This document shows positions 10,223-19,349 of a stretch of DNA of 64,000 nucleotides, piece after piece. The stretch is from Spirosoma rigui. GTDB lineage: Bacteria; Bacteroidota; Bacteroidia; Cytophagales; Spirosomataceae. Positions within the stretch are counted from its first letter, which is position 1; each line of letters begins with the position of its first letter. The translations under genes and the position numbers were made by a program. The notes beneath the pieces were generated by a model that was not told where the DNA came from, did not search any database, and saw nothing but the letters and a program-made list of their open reading frames with translations. The DNA lies in assembly GCF_002067135.1 (NCBI RefSeq), contig NZ_CP020105.1, forward strand, positions 3,534,001 through 3,598,000, read 5' to 3'.

Positions 10223-12484
10223 TTAAATATTCCACCAGTACGTCCACTTCAGTACCAGCGCCCGGTTCTTGACCGTAAACAGACCGGGCACGTCCATCCC
10301 CAGCTGTGGGCTGAATCCGGGCAGATAGTTGTCGGTGTAGACCAGGAAGAAGTCCGATGCGGGTTTGTAGCGCCACTGGACCCGGGCGTTCAGGTTCATG
10401 TTTTTCTGCTGTTCGTTATACTGGACAAAAGTGGTCAGGTAAAGCGTATTGGTCATGGTCACATCAAACCGGGGACCTACGAGCCAGAACCGGGTACGAC
10501 CCCAGGGCAGGGGTAGCTTGATGTCGTTATAACTCGCACTGGCGGCCAGACTCACAAACGGCTGGAAGCGGTAGCCCAGGTCGGCTGTCAGGTTCAGCCG
10601 GGTGCCATCGGCGTAATAGCCGCCGTAGCGCGTGGAAAAGCCGTAGGTGAACAAACTCTGCGGTTTCGAGACAAACGTCGTTCCCCAGGCCGTCCAGCGA
10701 TGCATGGAGCCCGTTGCCAGTGTCTCCCGGCCGGTGTTGGTCGGGTCGAAAGGCTGAAGCAGCCGCACATAGTCCGTAGCGACCCAGCCCGTAAACGTGC
10801 TGCGGCTCCGGAACGTGACCAGGTAGCTCAACACCGATTCGTTATCGCTTTGCCGGCCCGCCCGGTCAAAGAAGTAGGTCGACTGCACGAGTGGGCCGTG
10901 GCTCTGGATCGTTGTGGCGAGCGGCCCCGTGGGAAGAAACGTGTAGCCAAGGGTGGCATAACCCCGGTTGTAACCCCGGCGGGGAACGTAGCCCGCTTCG
11001 GCGGTGTAGTTTTGCCCGACCTGTTCGACCTGCCCGCCAATGAGCCACTGGCGGCTGTTGTACTGCAGGTTGGCCGCGTAAACGGCATCGTCTCCGGTGG
11101 GTGCTGCGCCGGACGTGGACGAACCGGTAGGGGGGGCTGACGAAAATGACTTTATAAACAGCGCCTTACCCGTCCATAGATTGTTGGCAGACGCCAGGTT
11201 GTATTCGAAGCCCAGATTGCGGTTATACCGGGAATAAACGGGTTTTCCGGCTTCGGGTGGGTTCCCGATCAGGTCGTAACCGATGGACTGCTTATTGACA
11301 AAAAGAACCCCTACGTTCGACCGGCTGAAAACCCGGCGCTGGAGCGCCATCACGGCAAAATTCTGCGCCGGCAGGGCAAGGTCTTCCACCCGGCCCGTCT
11401 GCATGTCCATCAGGCCCATGCGCCAGTTCTTGTTCAGCTTGCCGCTCAGGCGCGCCCCGAACCGGATGGGTACCCCGCCCAGCCCGATGCGCCGGCTGAA
11501 GAAAGGCCGTATCGTCGCGTACCCGAAATTGGTGAACTGGTCGCCGTTTTCTAGGAAGAACTGACGCCGTTCCGGGAAGAACAACTCGAACCGGTCCAGG
11601 TTGGTCACCTGCTGGTCAACGTCGACCTGCGAAAAGTCGGGGTTGATGGTCAGGTCCAGGTTCAGCGACGACGTAATGGCTACTTTGGCGTCCAGCCCCA
11701 TGTCGAACCGGCTTTTATTGGGAACATAGTGCTCATAATCCCGCGACAGCCCCGTCAGCGCGTACGGAATCATCGAGATGTTGGGGCCCGGCTGCGGGGG
11801 GGCTTCATCCCAGACGAGAACGCCCGTATAAGCCAGCGATGCGGTTGGGAACTGGCGGGGAATGGGAGTCCAGGACGATTTTTCGGTCGTTTTCAAATCC
11901 TGCCGGCTGAAGTTGATCCCCCAACGGGTGATGCCGCGTTTGTAGCGGATAGTTTTGAACGGAATGGCATACTCGAGGACATACCGGTCGGGGTAGTTGC
12001 GGACTGCCGAAAACCACTTGTTATCCCAGCTCAGGTTGGCTTTACTGCCTTCGTAGAGCAACCCATCCCACTGGGCTCCCACGGTATTGGTACCGAAGGT
12101 AAAGCCGTTGGTCTGGTCATCGAACGTATCCATGAATACGATGAAGTTGTCGTTACGCCCAAAGTTCCAGTCACGCCGGAGTGATTCCACGATGTAGGGC
12201 CCCTCCACGTTGCCATGATAACAAACCGCACTCAGGTAGATATTCTTGTCGTCATAGGCCATCCGGACGTCGGTGCGAACATTGGCCCGGCTGGTATCCA
12301 TCGGCAGGACCATCCAGAAGTTGTTAACCACTTCGGTCGATCTCCAGGCTTCCTCATCAATCGAACCGTCAATGACGATTGGCGATGAAGCGCGGGTAAT
12401 ATGAAGCTGGTAGGCTTCATTTTTTTTCTGCGCCAGCAGGGGCAGGGCAGGCAGCAGGGCAAGGAAAAGCAGTAAACGTCGCAC
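10223..12484 (-). CDS. DUF5916-type outer-membrane barrel protein with CBM9-like N-terminus
   Basis: Predicted secreted or outer-membrane protein of unknown role. The proposed start is GTG 12484, which opens directly into a signal peptide (RRLLLFLALLPALPLLAQ). The upstream ATG at 12571 falls inside a strong hairpin at 12555-12601, so it is unlikely to be the start. A CBM9-like beta-sandwich comes first (PIVIDGSIDEEAWRST, then YDDKNIYLSAVC). A long stretch of alternating aromatic and polar residues typical of a beta-barrel follows, including FPERRQFFLENGDQF and FFSRRIGL, common in DUF5916 proteins. It ends in WTYWWNI. 753 residues fits the family. Confidence 0.85.
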   Translation of the reverse strand: MRRLLLFLALLPALPLLAQKKNEAYQLHITRASSPIVIDGSIDEEAWRSTEVVNNFWMVLPMDTSRANVRTDVRMAYDDKNIYLSAVCYHGNVEGPYIVESLRRDWNFGRNDNFIVFMDTFDDQTNGFTFGTNTVGAQWDGLLYEGSKANLSWDNKWFSAVRNYPDRYVLEYAIPFKTIRYKRGITRWGINFSRQDLKTTEKSSWTPIPRQFPTASLAYTGVLVWDEAPPQPGPNISMIPYALTGLSRDYEHYVPNKSRFDMGLDAKVAITSSLNLDLTINPDFSQVDVDQQVTNLDRFELFFPERRQFFLENGDQFTNFGYATIRPFFSRRIGLGGVPIRFGARLSGKLNKNWRMGLMDMQTGRVEDLALPAQNFAVMALQRRVFSRSNVGVLFVNKQSIGYDLIGNPPEAGKPVYSRYNRNLGFEYNLASANNLWTGKALFIKSFSSAPPTGSSTSGAAPTGDDAVYAANLQYNSRQWLIGGQVEQVGQNYTAEAGYVPRRGYNRGYATLGYTFLPTGPLATTIQSHGPLVQSTYFFDRAGRQSDNESVLSYLVTFRSRSTFTGWVATDYVRLLQPFDPTNTGRETLATGSMHRWTAWGTTFVSKPQSLFTYGFSTRYGGYYADGTRLNLTADLGYRFQPFVSLAASASYNDIKLPLPWGRTRFWLVGPRFDVTMTNTLYLTTFVQYNEQQKNMNLNARVQWRYKPASDFFLVYTDNYLPGFSPQLGMDVPGLFTVKNRALVLKWTYWWNI

Positions 12485-12554
12485 TGGGTATTCGGTTGAA
12501 ATGGAGTCTGGTTGTGAAAGCCACAAACGGGTGTGGTTTACCGGGTGGGTGGTT

Positions 12555-12601
12555 ACGGGGAGGGCCGGCATCAGCCTGGAGCTGCTTACGGCCCTCCCCG
12601 T
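12555..12601. terminator. 13-bp-stem hairpin after the M14 peptidase gene
   Basis: ACGGGGAGGGCCG at 12555-12567 pairs exactly with 12589-12601 around a 21-base loop. No T-tract follows on the minus strand, so it may act as a terminator, attenuator or mRNA-stability element. Confidence 0.6.
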
Positions 12602-12625
12602 GACCTGTTCTTATGCAGTATGTCG

Positions 12626-15184
12626 TCAATGACCAACCATAAATACCGCGTTACCGAACAGCAGCTTGCCGTTGTACCAGAAACCGCGAAACAGTGGATC
12701 ATCGGCGAGGTAAACGACAGTACCCCGGCCTATCGACTGGACACCCATCATGAGGGTATTTTTGAGTTTCTCCCGCGCATTGCGGCCCGTGAAGCCAGCT
12801 ACGTAATTGTCGGCTTTCAGGTAGCCGACGTTCCAGCCCTCTTTGAGGAAATCGAAATTATAGGCGTTCTGAACGATCGAATAGTACCCGCCCGACAGAC
12901 CGAAACCCAGCGGGTGACTCGAATCGATGTTGATGCGGTAAATACTGCCGGGTGTTTCGTCGGAGATCGCGGTTCGTTCGCGGTCCACGTACAGTTTGAG
13001 AGAATCGAGCACACTGCCTTTTTTATTCTTGTCCCGGTCCAGTTTATCGTCTTTCTCTTTCAGGTCAAATCCGTCCCGTCCGGCCAGAAAAGCAGCGCCC
13101 CGCTCCATGGCAATGAGTTTACCACCCGCCTGTACCCAACTCCGGACCGCCATCAGGTTCTTGTCGGTGAGGAAACGGCCGTAGTTGTAGTTCGTAGGCA
13201 GGATGAGCACGTCCAGTTTGTTCCAGTTCACGTTACCGAGCGTATTCCCGTCGATCAAGGATACGGGGTAGTTCAGTTCTTGGTCGAAGTAGTGCCATAC
13301 CTCACCAACGGCGGGCGGCAGGGACCCCTCGCCCACGACGACGCCCACCCGCGGAGCCTGCAGGGCCATAACGAAGTCGGAGCCGAAGTCAGAACCGGTA
13401 GCTACGAAACCCGTTTGAACGGGAGTCAGGGTCATACTGGCTTCTGTGGCGGCCTGCGCCACCAACCTGTCGAAGCGCTCGCCGAGGTTTTCGTTCCCAG
13501 CCCGAGTGATGAGCAGGGTGCCGGAGGTGTATGACTTGCCTTCTACCTCGAATGGCTTCTCGGCCACGCGCACTTTGATCTTCTGCTTCAGCAAACCCGC
13601 CAGCAGTTTCACCGATGGCATCGACTGCCAGCGGGCCAGGTAGGCGTAAGGGCGCGTGGCTGCGGGAGCGGCTGGTGCCGCAACCGGGGGAGCGGTTGCC
13701 GAGGGCGTCAGCCGCGTGGTGAGTCCGTAGGTTTGCAGACCAAAAGCGTAGGGCAGCGACCAGGCGGTGATGTCGTAGGTAGCCGAATCTTCGAGGGCTG
13801 AGGTGGGTTCAAAAAGAATTTTAAGCAGCGTGGATTTGGGCTGGTAGGCGCTAATGACCATATCCTCGGCGGTTACCGCTACGTTCTTCTCGCTTTTCTG
13901 GCTGGTATAGTTGAAACCGGCCAGGGTCTGTGCCTTGCCCGCATACCCGTAACTGATGCGGTTGCGGTCCAGAAGCTGCTGCAGCGCCTGCATCCGCCCC
14001 GGATCGCCATTCGCCTTAATCACGTAGCTTTTGTAGGCACCAATGGGTGTCGAACGGGCCTTATCGAAGAACGCACCGAAGGCGTTAACCACATCGGCGG
14101 GCCGGTCGGCTACGGATTCCAGTGTGGCAATACTGGCTGCTACGTGGTGGTCGATACGCTGGCGCAGGGTCAGCGTGTCGCCGTCGGCTTTCTCGATGGC
14201 CAGTCCAGCCCGGCTGTTACCGCCCTGCTCGAAGGTCATACCGATGGCTCCATTGTAAGTGGGATACGTGTCACCGTAACTGGGATAAAACAGATCGAAG
14301 CGCTCGCGGGTGTAGTAAAGCCAGCCGTTTTTATCGAAGTAACGGCTACAGTATTGTCCGATCGTTTGCTGAAAGTCGCGCTGAAACTTGGTGATGTCTT
14401 CGTGGTAGGGTTTGGCCGACGGGGCGAAGTAATAGGGGCTTTCAACGCCCATCTCGTGGAAATCGCCGTGCAGCTGAGGCATCCAGTTCTGGTAGAGGGC
14501 CATCCGCTGCTGGGTAATTTCCTGCGTTTGCCACGCCCAGTCGCGGTTAGGATCGAAGAGGTAGTGGGTATAGCGTCCGCCGGGCCAGGGTTCGTTGTGT
14601 TCGCGGGCTACGGGTGTAGGATCGGCGACCCGGCCTACCATTTGGTTAAACCAGTTCACGTAGCGATCGTGCCCGTCGGGGTTGAGGCCGGGGTCGAGAA
14701 TAATGACCGATGTGTTCAGGATCTTCTGCGTGACGGCATCCGTTGCGCTCACCAGCCGGTAGAGGACTTCTAAGAACGCTTCGGAACTCACAGCTTCGTT
14801 GCCGTGAACATTGTAGCTAAGCCAGGCAATGGGGGGCTGGGGAGCGGTGGTAGGCGTGCCGTTCAGCATACCGATCCGCCGGAGGTTGTTGGTGCGTATT
14901 TCGTCGAGCCGCCCCATGTTTGCATCGGATGCGATGGCAACGGCCATCAGCTGCCGTCCTTCGTAGGTGGTACCATAGGGCAGGAGCTTCACCCGGTTGG
15001 GTAGCTGCCGGGCAATCTGTTCAGCGTAGGCCAGTACGCGGTGGTGGGGCGAATATCGTTCGCCAATGGGGTAGCCCAGAAATTGAGCGGGGGACGGTAC
15101 GGTGGTTGATGAAGGCGTAGTTGGCTGGGCAAACGTCAACGCGGACGAACAGGCCAGCCCAACCAGCAACAAAATGTATTTCAT
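12626..15184 (-). CDS. M14-family zinc carboxypeptidase, secreted
   Basis: Predicted exported metallopeptidase of 852 residues with signal peptide MKYILLLVGLACSSALTFAQ. Zinc ligands typical of M14 are visible: His127-Gly-Asn-Glu130 in NVHGNEAVSSEAF, and a later His in LHGDFHEMG. The segment after about residue 400 has alpha/beta character (RVGVVVGEGSLPPAVGEVW and LPTNYNYGRF), like the glutamine-amidotransferase-like tail common in these long Bacteroidota M14 proteins. The substrate is unknown. The length exceeds single-domain carboxypeptidases, which supports the two-domain reading. Confidence 0.92.
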   Translation of the reverse strand: MKYILLLVGLACSSALTFAQPTTPSSTTVPSPAQFLGYPIGERYSPHHRVLAYAEQIARQLPNRVKLLPYGTTYEGRQLMAVAIASDANMGRLDEIRTNNLRRIGMLNGTPTTAPQPPIAWLSYNVHGNEAVSSEAFLEVLYRLVSATDAVTQKILNTSVIILDPGLNPDGHDRYVNWFNQMVGRVADPTPVAREHNEPWPGGRYTHYLFDPNRDWAWQTQEITQQRMALYQNWMPQLHGDFHEMGVESPYYFAPSAKPYHEDITKFQRDFQQTIGQYCSRYFDKNGWLYYTRERFDLFYPSYGDTYPTYNGAIGMTFEQGGNSRAGLAIEKADGDTLTLRQRIDHHVAASIATLESVADRPADVVNAFGAFFDKARSTPIGAYKSYVIKANGDPGRMQALQQLLDRNRISYGYAGKAQTLAGFNYTSQKSEKNVAVTAEDMVISAYQPKSTLLKILFEPTSALEDSATYDITAWSLPYAFGLQTYGLTTRLTPSATAPPVAAPAAPAATRPYAYLARWQSMPSVKLLAGLLKQKIKVRVAEKPFEVEGKSYTSGTLLITRAGNENLGERFDRLVAQAATEASMTLTPVQTGFVATGSDFGSDFVMALQAPRVGVVVGEGSLPPAVGEVWHYFDQELNYPVSLIDGNTLGNVNWNKLDVLILPTNYNYGRFLTDKNLMAVRSWVQAGGKLIAMERGAAFLAGRDGFDLKEKDDKLDRDKNKKGSVLDSLKLYVDRERTAISDETPGSIYRINIDSSHPLGFGLSGGYYSIVQNAYNFDFLKEGWNVGYLKADNYVAGFTGRNAREKLKNTLMMGVQSIGRGTVVYLADDPLFRGFWYNGKLLFGNAVFMVGH

Positions 15185-15278
15185 GGGGGCGTAAAAAAAA
15201 ATGAGTAGCTAACGCCCTCAAAAATAGGGGTAAAACGCTCAGGAAGCAGTTTTTTAAAATATTTTTTCGGGGTAGGTG

Positions 15279-15308
15279 TTGCATTATTAAATCATCCCCT
15301 TACCTTTG
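15279..15308 (+). promoter_or_regulatory. Promoter of tRNA-Glu
   Basis: TTG at 15279-15281, a 19-base spacer, then TACCTTTG at 15301-15308. This is an exact match to the Bacteroidota housekeeping pattern TTG-N19-TAnnTTTG. The -7 box is followed by CACC, as at the tRNA-Ala promoter. Confidence 0.85.
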
Positions 15309-15368
15309 CACCACGATTCGCCACCAAGGCAGCACAAAAGCTAATTTGATGGGTCTTTTAACAAAGAC

Positions 15369-15440
15369 GGCCGATTCGTCTAGCGGTTAGGACATCGCCC
15401 TTTCACGGCGGTAACACGGGTTCGATTCCCGTATCGGTCA
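15369..15440 (+). tRNA. tRNA-Glu (anticodon TTC)
   Basis: A 72-base cloverleaf. The acceptor GGCCGAT pairs with ATCGGTC, the anticodon arm is CGCCC-TTTCACG with TTC in the loop, and the T-arm contains GGTTCGATTCC. The discriminator is A and no CCA is encoded. It has its own promoter and terminator. Confidence 0.97.
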
Positions 15441-15451
15441 CTAACAAGAAT

Positions 15452-15485
15452 GCAAAAAAGCCCACCCTGACGGTGGGCTTTTTGC
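15452..15485. terminator. Terminator after tRNA-Glu
   Basis: GCAAAAAAGCCCACC pairs with GGTGGGCTTTTTGC around a 5-base loop, giving a GC stem flanked by A and T tracts. Confidence 0.93.
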
Positions 15486-15687
15486 GTTTTGAATCGGTTT
15501 AATCACCTGCCTGGGCTGCCACATATGTGCACTATAGGGAGATCAAAGTAGACAGAATATATAAAATAGCCGTATAATCAAAAGTTTACGTCACTATTGG
15601 ATAATACATATGACAAAAAAGGTGATAACTGTTAATTTTGAGGTAAATCCATAGGCTGAATAGTCTTTTAGGGTATACACTAACGTT

Positions 15688-15942
15688 ATGCAAATCGACA
15701 AGCAGGAATACGATCAGTTGCCCTTTGCCATTCGTACCGGAGCCCTTATCCTCTGGGGAACGCAGTTGGTCTCCTATTCCCGGGCTGGCCTGTTCCGGCA
15801 GTTATACAGCTTCAGCGGTTTTTTTGCCGAGATGTGTTTCGATGAACAGGAAGAGCGGCTGGACTGTATTCGTACTTTCTCCGATATTCAGCACCTGGAG
15901 CCGTACATAAAGGCCATTAACTGGCAGGATTTTCTGGTCTGA
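15688..15942 (+). CDS. Small orphan protein, 84 residues
   Basis: I do not recognise this protein. It starts at ATG 15688 (MQIDKQEYDQLPF), has no signal peptide, and carries aromatic-rich segments (LFRQLYSFSGFFAEMCF) and an acidic helix (DEQEERLDC). It looks cytoplasmic and compact. Support for it being real: the codon use is like its GC-rich neighbours, it has an independent ATG, and there is a possible promoter TTG-N20-TAGTCTTT in the AT-rich region upstream (about 15637-15667). It may be a Spirosoma-type lineage-specific gene. Confidence 0.65.
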   Translation: MQIDKQEYDQLPFAIRTGALILWGTQLVSYSRAGLFRQLYSFSGFFAEMCFDEQEERLDCIRTFSDIQHLEPYIKAINWQDFLV

Positions 15943-16332
15943 TCGCGCGGTCGGCGTTTCCCTGCCCGGTTACGCCTGGGACCCCCGTAGAAGGGCCGGC
16001 TGAATAGTATGAAATATAGTGGCCCGGTCCGGCAACTCGCACTGGCTTCTCTCGTCTCTTTTTGATTGACCCCGGTACCTGCCAGCATGCTGATGCCCGG
16101 CTGTTGGGCGCTGGCGTTGCTTCTGTCTGCTCAAATGCTCCGTCACGGTAGGGACAGGTCATTTCAGGAGCCGCGTGCGGCTGACGGCTCCTGCTGCGCT
16201 TTCCCGCCAGGGAATAAGGCGGGCGTAGCTCCGGCCACCTGTCTGCTGGCTTAACGAGTGGTGCCAACGCTACCGGAAGAATCGAGTCCCTGCAAGCTTG
16301 CTCAGGCCATTAATTTCCGGGCGAACCTTTCA
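15943..16332. other. GC-rich intergenic stretch with hairpins, no gene recognised
   Basis: About 390 bases between the small orphan gene and the rplY terminator. Open frames occur on both strands but none has protein-like composition. Two local hairpins are visible: AGGAGCCG near 16168 pairing with CGGCTCCT near 16188, and CCCGCC near 16203 pairing with GGCGGG near 16218. A structured RNA is possible but no known family was recognised. Confidence 0.4.
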
Positions 16333-16380
16333 GAAAACAGAAAAGCCTGACCGAATATTCAGTCAGGCTTTTCTGTTTTC
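16333..16380. terminator. Terminator after rplY
   Basis: A 19-bp perfect stem, GAAAACAGAAAAGCCTGAC with its complement at 16362-16380, and a 10-base loop. A/T tracts lie on both sides. Confidence 0.93.
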
Positions 16381-16418
16381 TCAGGTAGTCCGGCAGCGGG
16401 CTTTTCAGCCCGGTGCAA

Positions 16419-16985
16419 TTACTTACCAACCGTACCGCGCAGGGCACGTGGGATTTCGATGCTGGCAACGGGGTTCGATGCTTCTTCGAGCATTTCGAAA
16501 CCCGAAACCGGAATCTGACCCACCCGAACCGACTTACCCAGGTCAAGGTTCGATACGTCTACGTCGATAAAATCGGGGATGTTTTCGATAACACCTTTCA
16601 CGCGCAGTTTACGCACGCGGGTTACCAGTTTACCACCCTTCTGAACGCCGGGGGCTGTACCGATCGTACGAACGGGAACGGCAATTTTAATGGCTTTTCC
16701 ATCGGCAACCAGCAGGAAGTCGGCGTGCAGCAGCACGTCGCTCACTGGGTGGAACTGCGCTTCCTGCAGAATCGCCCGGTACTCAGCACCCTCGATGTTC
16801 AAGGCTACTTCAAAAATGTTTGGCGTGTACAGCAGGTCGCGGAACAGAATAGCGGGGGCATAGAAATGCACCTGCTCCTGGCCACCATACAATACGCACG
16901 GAACATTGCCCTCGGCCCGAATCGCTTGTGATTCCGTGCGGCCGAGATTCGCTCGTTGATACCCTACAATCTCGATTTTTTTCAT
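16419..16985 (-). CDS. rplY: 50S ribosomal protein L25/general stress protein Ctc
   Basis: A 5S-rRNA-binding ribosomal protein of the long Ctc type (188 residues). ATG 16985 opens MKKIEIVGYQR, typical of the family. The N-terminal L25 domain carries VPCVLYGG and LQEAQFHPVSDVLLHADF. The C-terminal TL5-like beta domain carries VPVRTIGTAPGVQKGG and IDVDVSNLDLG. The prs gene lies 76 bases upstream on the same strand, the widespread prs-ctc arrangement. Frames extending to 17114 are not needed. Confidence 0.96.
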   Translation of the reverse strand: MKKIEIVGYQRANLGRTESQAIRAEGNVPCVLYGGQEQVHFYAPAILFRDLLYTPNIFEVALNIEGAEYRAILQEAQFHPVSDVLLHADFLLVADGKAIKIAVPVRTIGTAPGVQKGGKLVTRVRKLRVKGVIENIPDFIDVDVSNLDLGKSVRVGQIPVSGFEMLEEASNPVASIEIPRALRGTVGK

Positions 16986-17061
16986 GTTACCTGTGCCGAA
17001 CGTCCACATTCGGTCAAAAAAAGATGAATTAAACAGCCGGACGTGGACGCCCGGTACTCCA

Positions 17062-18003
17062 TTAATACCGTATAAACAAAGAACTAATAGATTCGTGGTC
17101 ACGGATACGGCCAATGGCTTTCGCGAACAGCTCGGCCACCGATAGTACCTTGATTTTTGGGGTCAGACTCTGGATCGGCAGTGTATCGGCAATCACCAGT
17201 TCTTCCAGCACCGAGTTGGTTATGTTCTCGTGCGCTTTGCCCGACATAACGGGGTGCGTACAAATGGCCCGTACCGACAACGCTCCTTTTTCCAGAATGA
17301 TCTGCGCGGCTTTGGCCATGGTGCCTCCCGTATCGATCAGGTCATCGACCAGTACGACGTTGGCCCCTTCTACATCACCGATCACCTGCATCGACGCGAT
17401 TTCGTTGGCCCGTTTCCGGTGTTTATCACACAGGACGATGTCGGCGTTGAAATGCTTGGCGAAATTCCGGGCCCGGTTAGCACCCCCCACGTCGGGCGAG
17501 GCAACGACCAGGTTTTCCAGGTTCAAGCTTTTTATGTAAGGAACAAATACCGATGTGCCCTCCAGATGATCGACGGGGAAGTCGAAAAAGCCCTGAATCT
17601 GACCCGCGTGCAGATCGATGGTCATCAGCCGGTCGGCACCCGCAGCGGCCAGCATATTGGCAACCAGTTTAGCGGCAATGGCCACCCGGGGTTTATCTTT
17701 CCGGTCCTGCCGGGCGTAGCCGAAGTACGGAATAACGACCGTAACGTAGTGAGCCGATGCCCGGCGGGCTGCGTCCACCATCAGCAGCAACTCCATCAGG
17801 TTGTCGCCCGGAGGGGGCGTCGACTGGATCAGGAATACGTCACACCCACGCACGGACTCCTCGAAACTGGGCGACATCTCCCCGTCGCTGAAGCGACGGC
17901 AGGTGTAGCCACCGAGTTCCTTGCCGTAATGATGCGCGATTTTTTCGGCTAAGTACGTGGATTGGCTCCCTGAAAAAATCTTAACCGGATTAAACGATGC
18001 CAT
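17062..18003 (-). CDS. prs: Ribose-phosphate pyrophosphokinase
   Basis: Makes PRPP from ribose 5-phosphate and ATP for purine, pyrimidine, histidine and tryptophan synthesis. 313 residues, full family length. Visible motifs: FSDGEM, YFGYARQDRK, the catalytic-loop region and DLHAGQIQGFF, and the PRPP loop VLVDDLIDTGGT. On the minus strand TATCTTTG (18025-18032) lies 22 bases before the ATG and fits the -7 element. It is likely co-transcribed with rplY. Confidence 0.98.
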   Translation of the reverse strand: MASFNPVKIFSGSQSTYLAEKIAHHYGKELGGYTCRRFSDGEMSPSFEESVRGCDVFLIQSTPPPGDNLMELLLMVDAARRASAHYVTVVIPYFGYARQDRKDKPRVAIAAKLVANMLAAAGADRLMTIDLHAGQIQGFFDFPVDHLEGTSVFVPYIKSLNLENLVVASPDVGGANRARNFAKHFNADIVLCDKHRKRANEIASMQVIGDVEGANVVLVDDLIDTGGTMAKAAQIILEKGALSVRAICTHPVMSGKAHENITNSVLEELVIADTLPIQSLTPKIKVLSVAELFAKAIGRIRDHESISSLFIRY

Positions 18004-18024
18004 TGGTGGAGGTCAAATTTCCCG

Positions 18025-18032
18025 CAAAGATA
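18025..18032 (-). promoter_or_regulatory. Probable -7 element of prs
   Basis: The minus strand reads TATCTTTGCGGG, matching TAnnTTTG, just upstream of the prs ATG. A TTG at -33 is not evident, so this rests on the -7 box alone. Confidence 0.5.
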
Positions 18033-18173
18033 AGGAAAAATAAGGCAGTTGGTCCCGGTAGGATCGCATATTCTTGGACCAGCCGGGAAACCGGGCGAAA
18101 ATCCTGTCAGTAAGTTACCGGCCCTTTCCCAATCGTAGTCCGAACAATTAGGCCTGTAACCGATTCTGGTACT

Positions 18174-19349
18174 ATGGAATTAATCCCCGTATCGCCCCCC
18201 AAGCCAGTTACTTCTCCTTTGTCATACCTGACTGATCCCGAACGAATGGATGCGCTGATTCGTGCGATCGCCGATGCATCGCCCCAGACCGATGACGACG
18301 GTACGTTCCCCGAACAGGTATTTGCGTGGTTGGCCAACGCTGGCTTGCTCAGTGTGACGCTGCCCGGTCACGATCTGGACCAGCGGCTGTCCAACACAGC
18401 CGGGTTGCTGCAGCTACTAAAACGGATTGGTAGCGGTAACCTGGCCGTAGGGCGCGTCTACGAAGGCCATATAAATGCGCTCAACCTGGTAGGGCTGTAC
18501 GCCACACCGGCGCAAAAACAAACCTGGTTCAGCGATGTATCGGATCACCACCGCCTGTTCAGCGTCTGGAATACCCAGGCGCAGGATGGCGTTCGGATCC
18601 GGGCCATAGGCAGTGGCCGGTACGTGCTGGAAGGGGCCAAGACATTCTGTTCAGGATCGGGCTGGATTCAGCGGCCGCTCGTAACCGGTGAACTGCTGGG
18701 TGCCGGGCAGACGGGCTGGCAGATGTGCATCATCCCGACCGAACGGGTCAAGCCCATTCCGCAGGATGCCAGCTTCTGGCAACCGCTGGGCATGCGGGCA
18801 TCGGTGAGTTACAAACTCGATTTTACCGGTGTCGAAATAGGGGAGGAGGACTTGCTGGGGAAGCCCGGCGATTATTTTCACCAGCCGCATTTCAGCGGAG
18901 GAGCCATCCGGTTTGCCGCCGTACAGTTGGGTGGGGCCGAAGCCCTGTTCGATGCCACACGGGCGCTGCTCGTCTCCATGAATCGGACCGACGACGGCGC
19001 GCAGAAAAGCCGGCTGGCCGAGATTGCGTATCTGATCGAATCCGGCAACCAGTGGATCGACGCGGCTGGCCGGAAGGCCGACGACTGGCTGCTGCGCGGC
19101 AGCGAAGCCGGGCGGATCGTTGCCTATGCCAACATGACCCGTACGGCCATCGAGGAGATCTGCCTGCGGGTTATGCAGCATACCGAGCGATCGGTGGGGG
19201 CGCGGGGACTGATGCGGCCGTTACCCTTTGAGCGTATTCACCGCGATCTTACGTTTTACCTGCGCCAGCCCGCCCCCGACGCGACCATCGCCGATATTGG
19301 CCAGTACGTTCTCACGACCGAAACAAACGCCCATGCGCTCTGGCATTGA
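18174..19349 (+). CDS. Acyl-CoA dehydrogenase-family flavoprotein
   Basis: A 391-residue protein with the acyl-CoA dehydrogenase fold: an N-terminal helical domain (FAWLANAGLLSVTLPG), a middle beta domain (FSVWNTQAQDG, GAKTFCSGSGWI) and a C-terminal helix bundle (GARGLMRPLPFERIHRDL). It presumably binds FAD. The substrate is unknown. The next gene, a PIG-L deacetylase, starts 17 bases before this one stops, so the two are translationally coupled. Pairing of these two families, often with a methyltransferase and glycosyltransferase, is recalled from other bacteria. Here only the pair is present. Confidence 0.9.
   Translation: MELIPVSPPKPVTSPLSYLTDPERMDALIRAIADASPQTDDDGTFPEQVFAWLANAGLLSVTLPGHDLDQRLSNTAGLLQLLKRIGSGNLAVGRVYEGHINALNLVGLYATPAQKQTWFSDVSDHHRLFSVWNTQAQDGVRIRAIGSGRYVLEGAKTFCSGSGWIQRPLVTGELLGAGQTGWQMCIIPTERVKPIPQDASFWQPLGMRASVSYKLDFTGVEIGEEDLLGKPGDYFHQPHFSGGAIRFAAVQLGGAEALFDATRALLVSMNRTDDGAQKSRLAEIAYLIESGNQWIDAAGRKADDWLLRGSEAGRIVAYANMTRTAIEEICLRVMQHTERSVGARGLMRPLPFERIHRDLTFYLRQPAPDATIADIGQYVLTTETNAHALWH

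Noticed and set aside
15610..15654. 13-codon frame MTKKVITVNFEVNP as a leader peptide
   Set aside because: Too short to support, with no attenuator or link to the next gene.
15917..16267. 116-codon minus-strand frame and opposing plus-strand frame
   Set aside because: Low-quality composition rich in Pro, Arg and Gly and no signal; the region is more simply non-coding.
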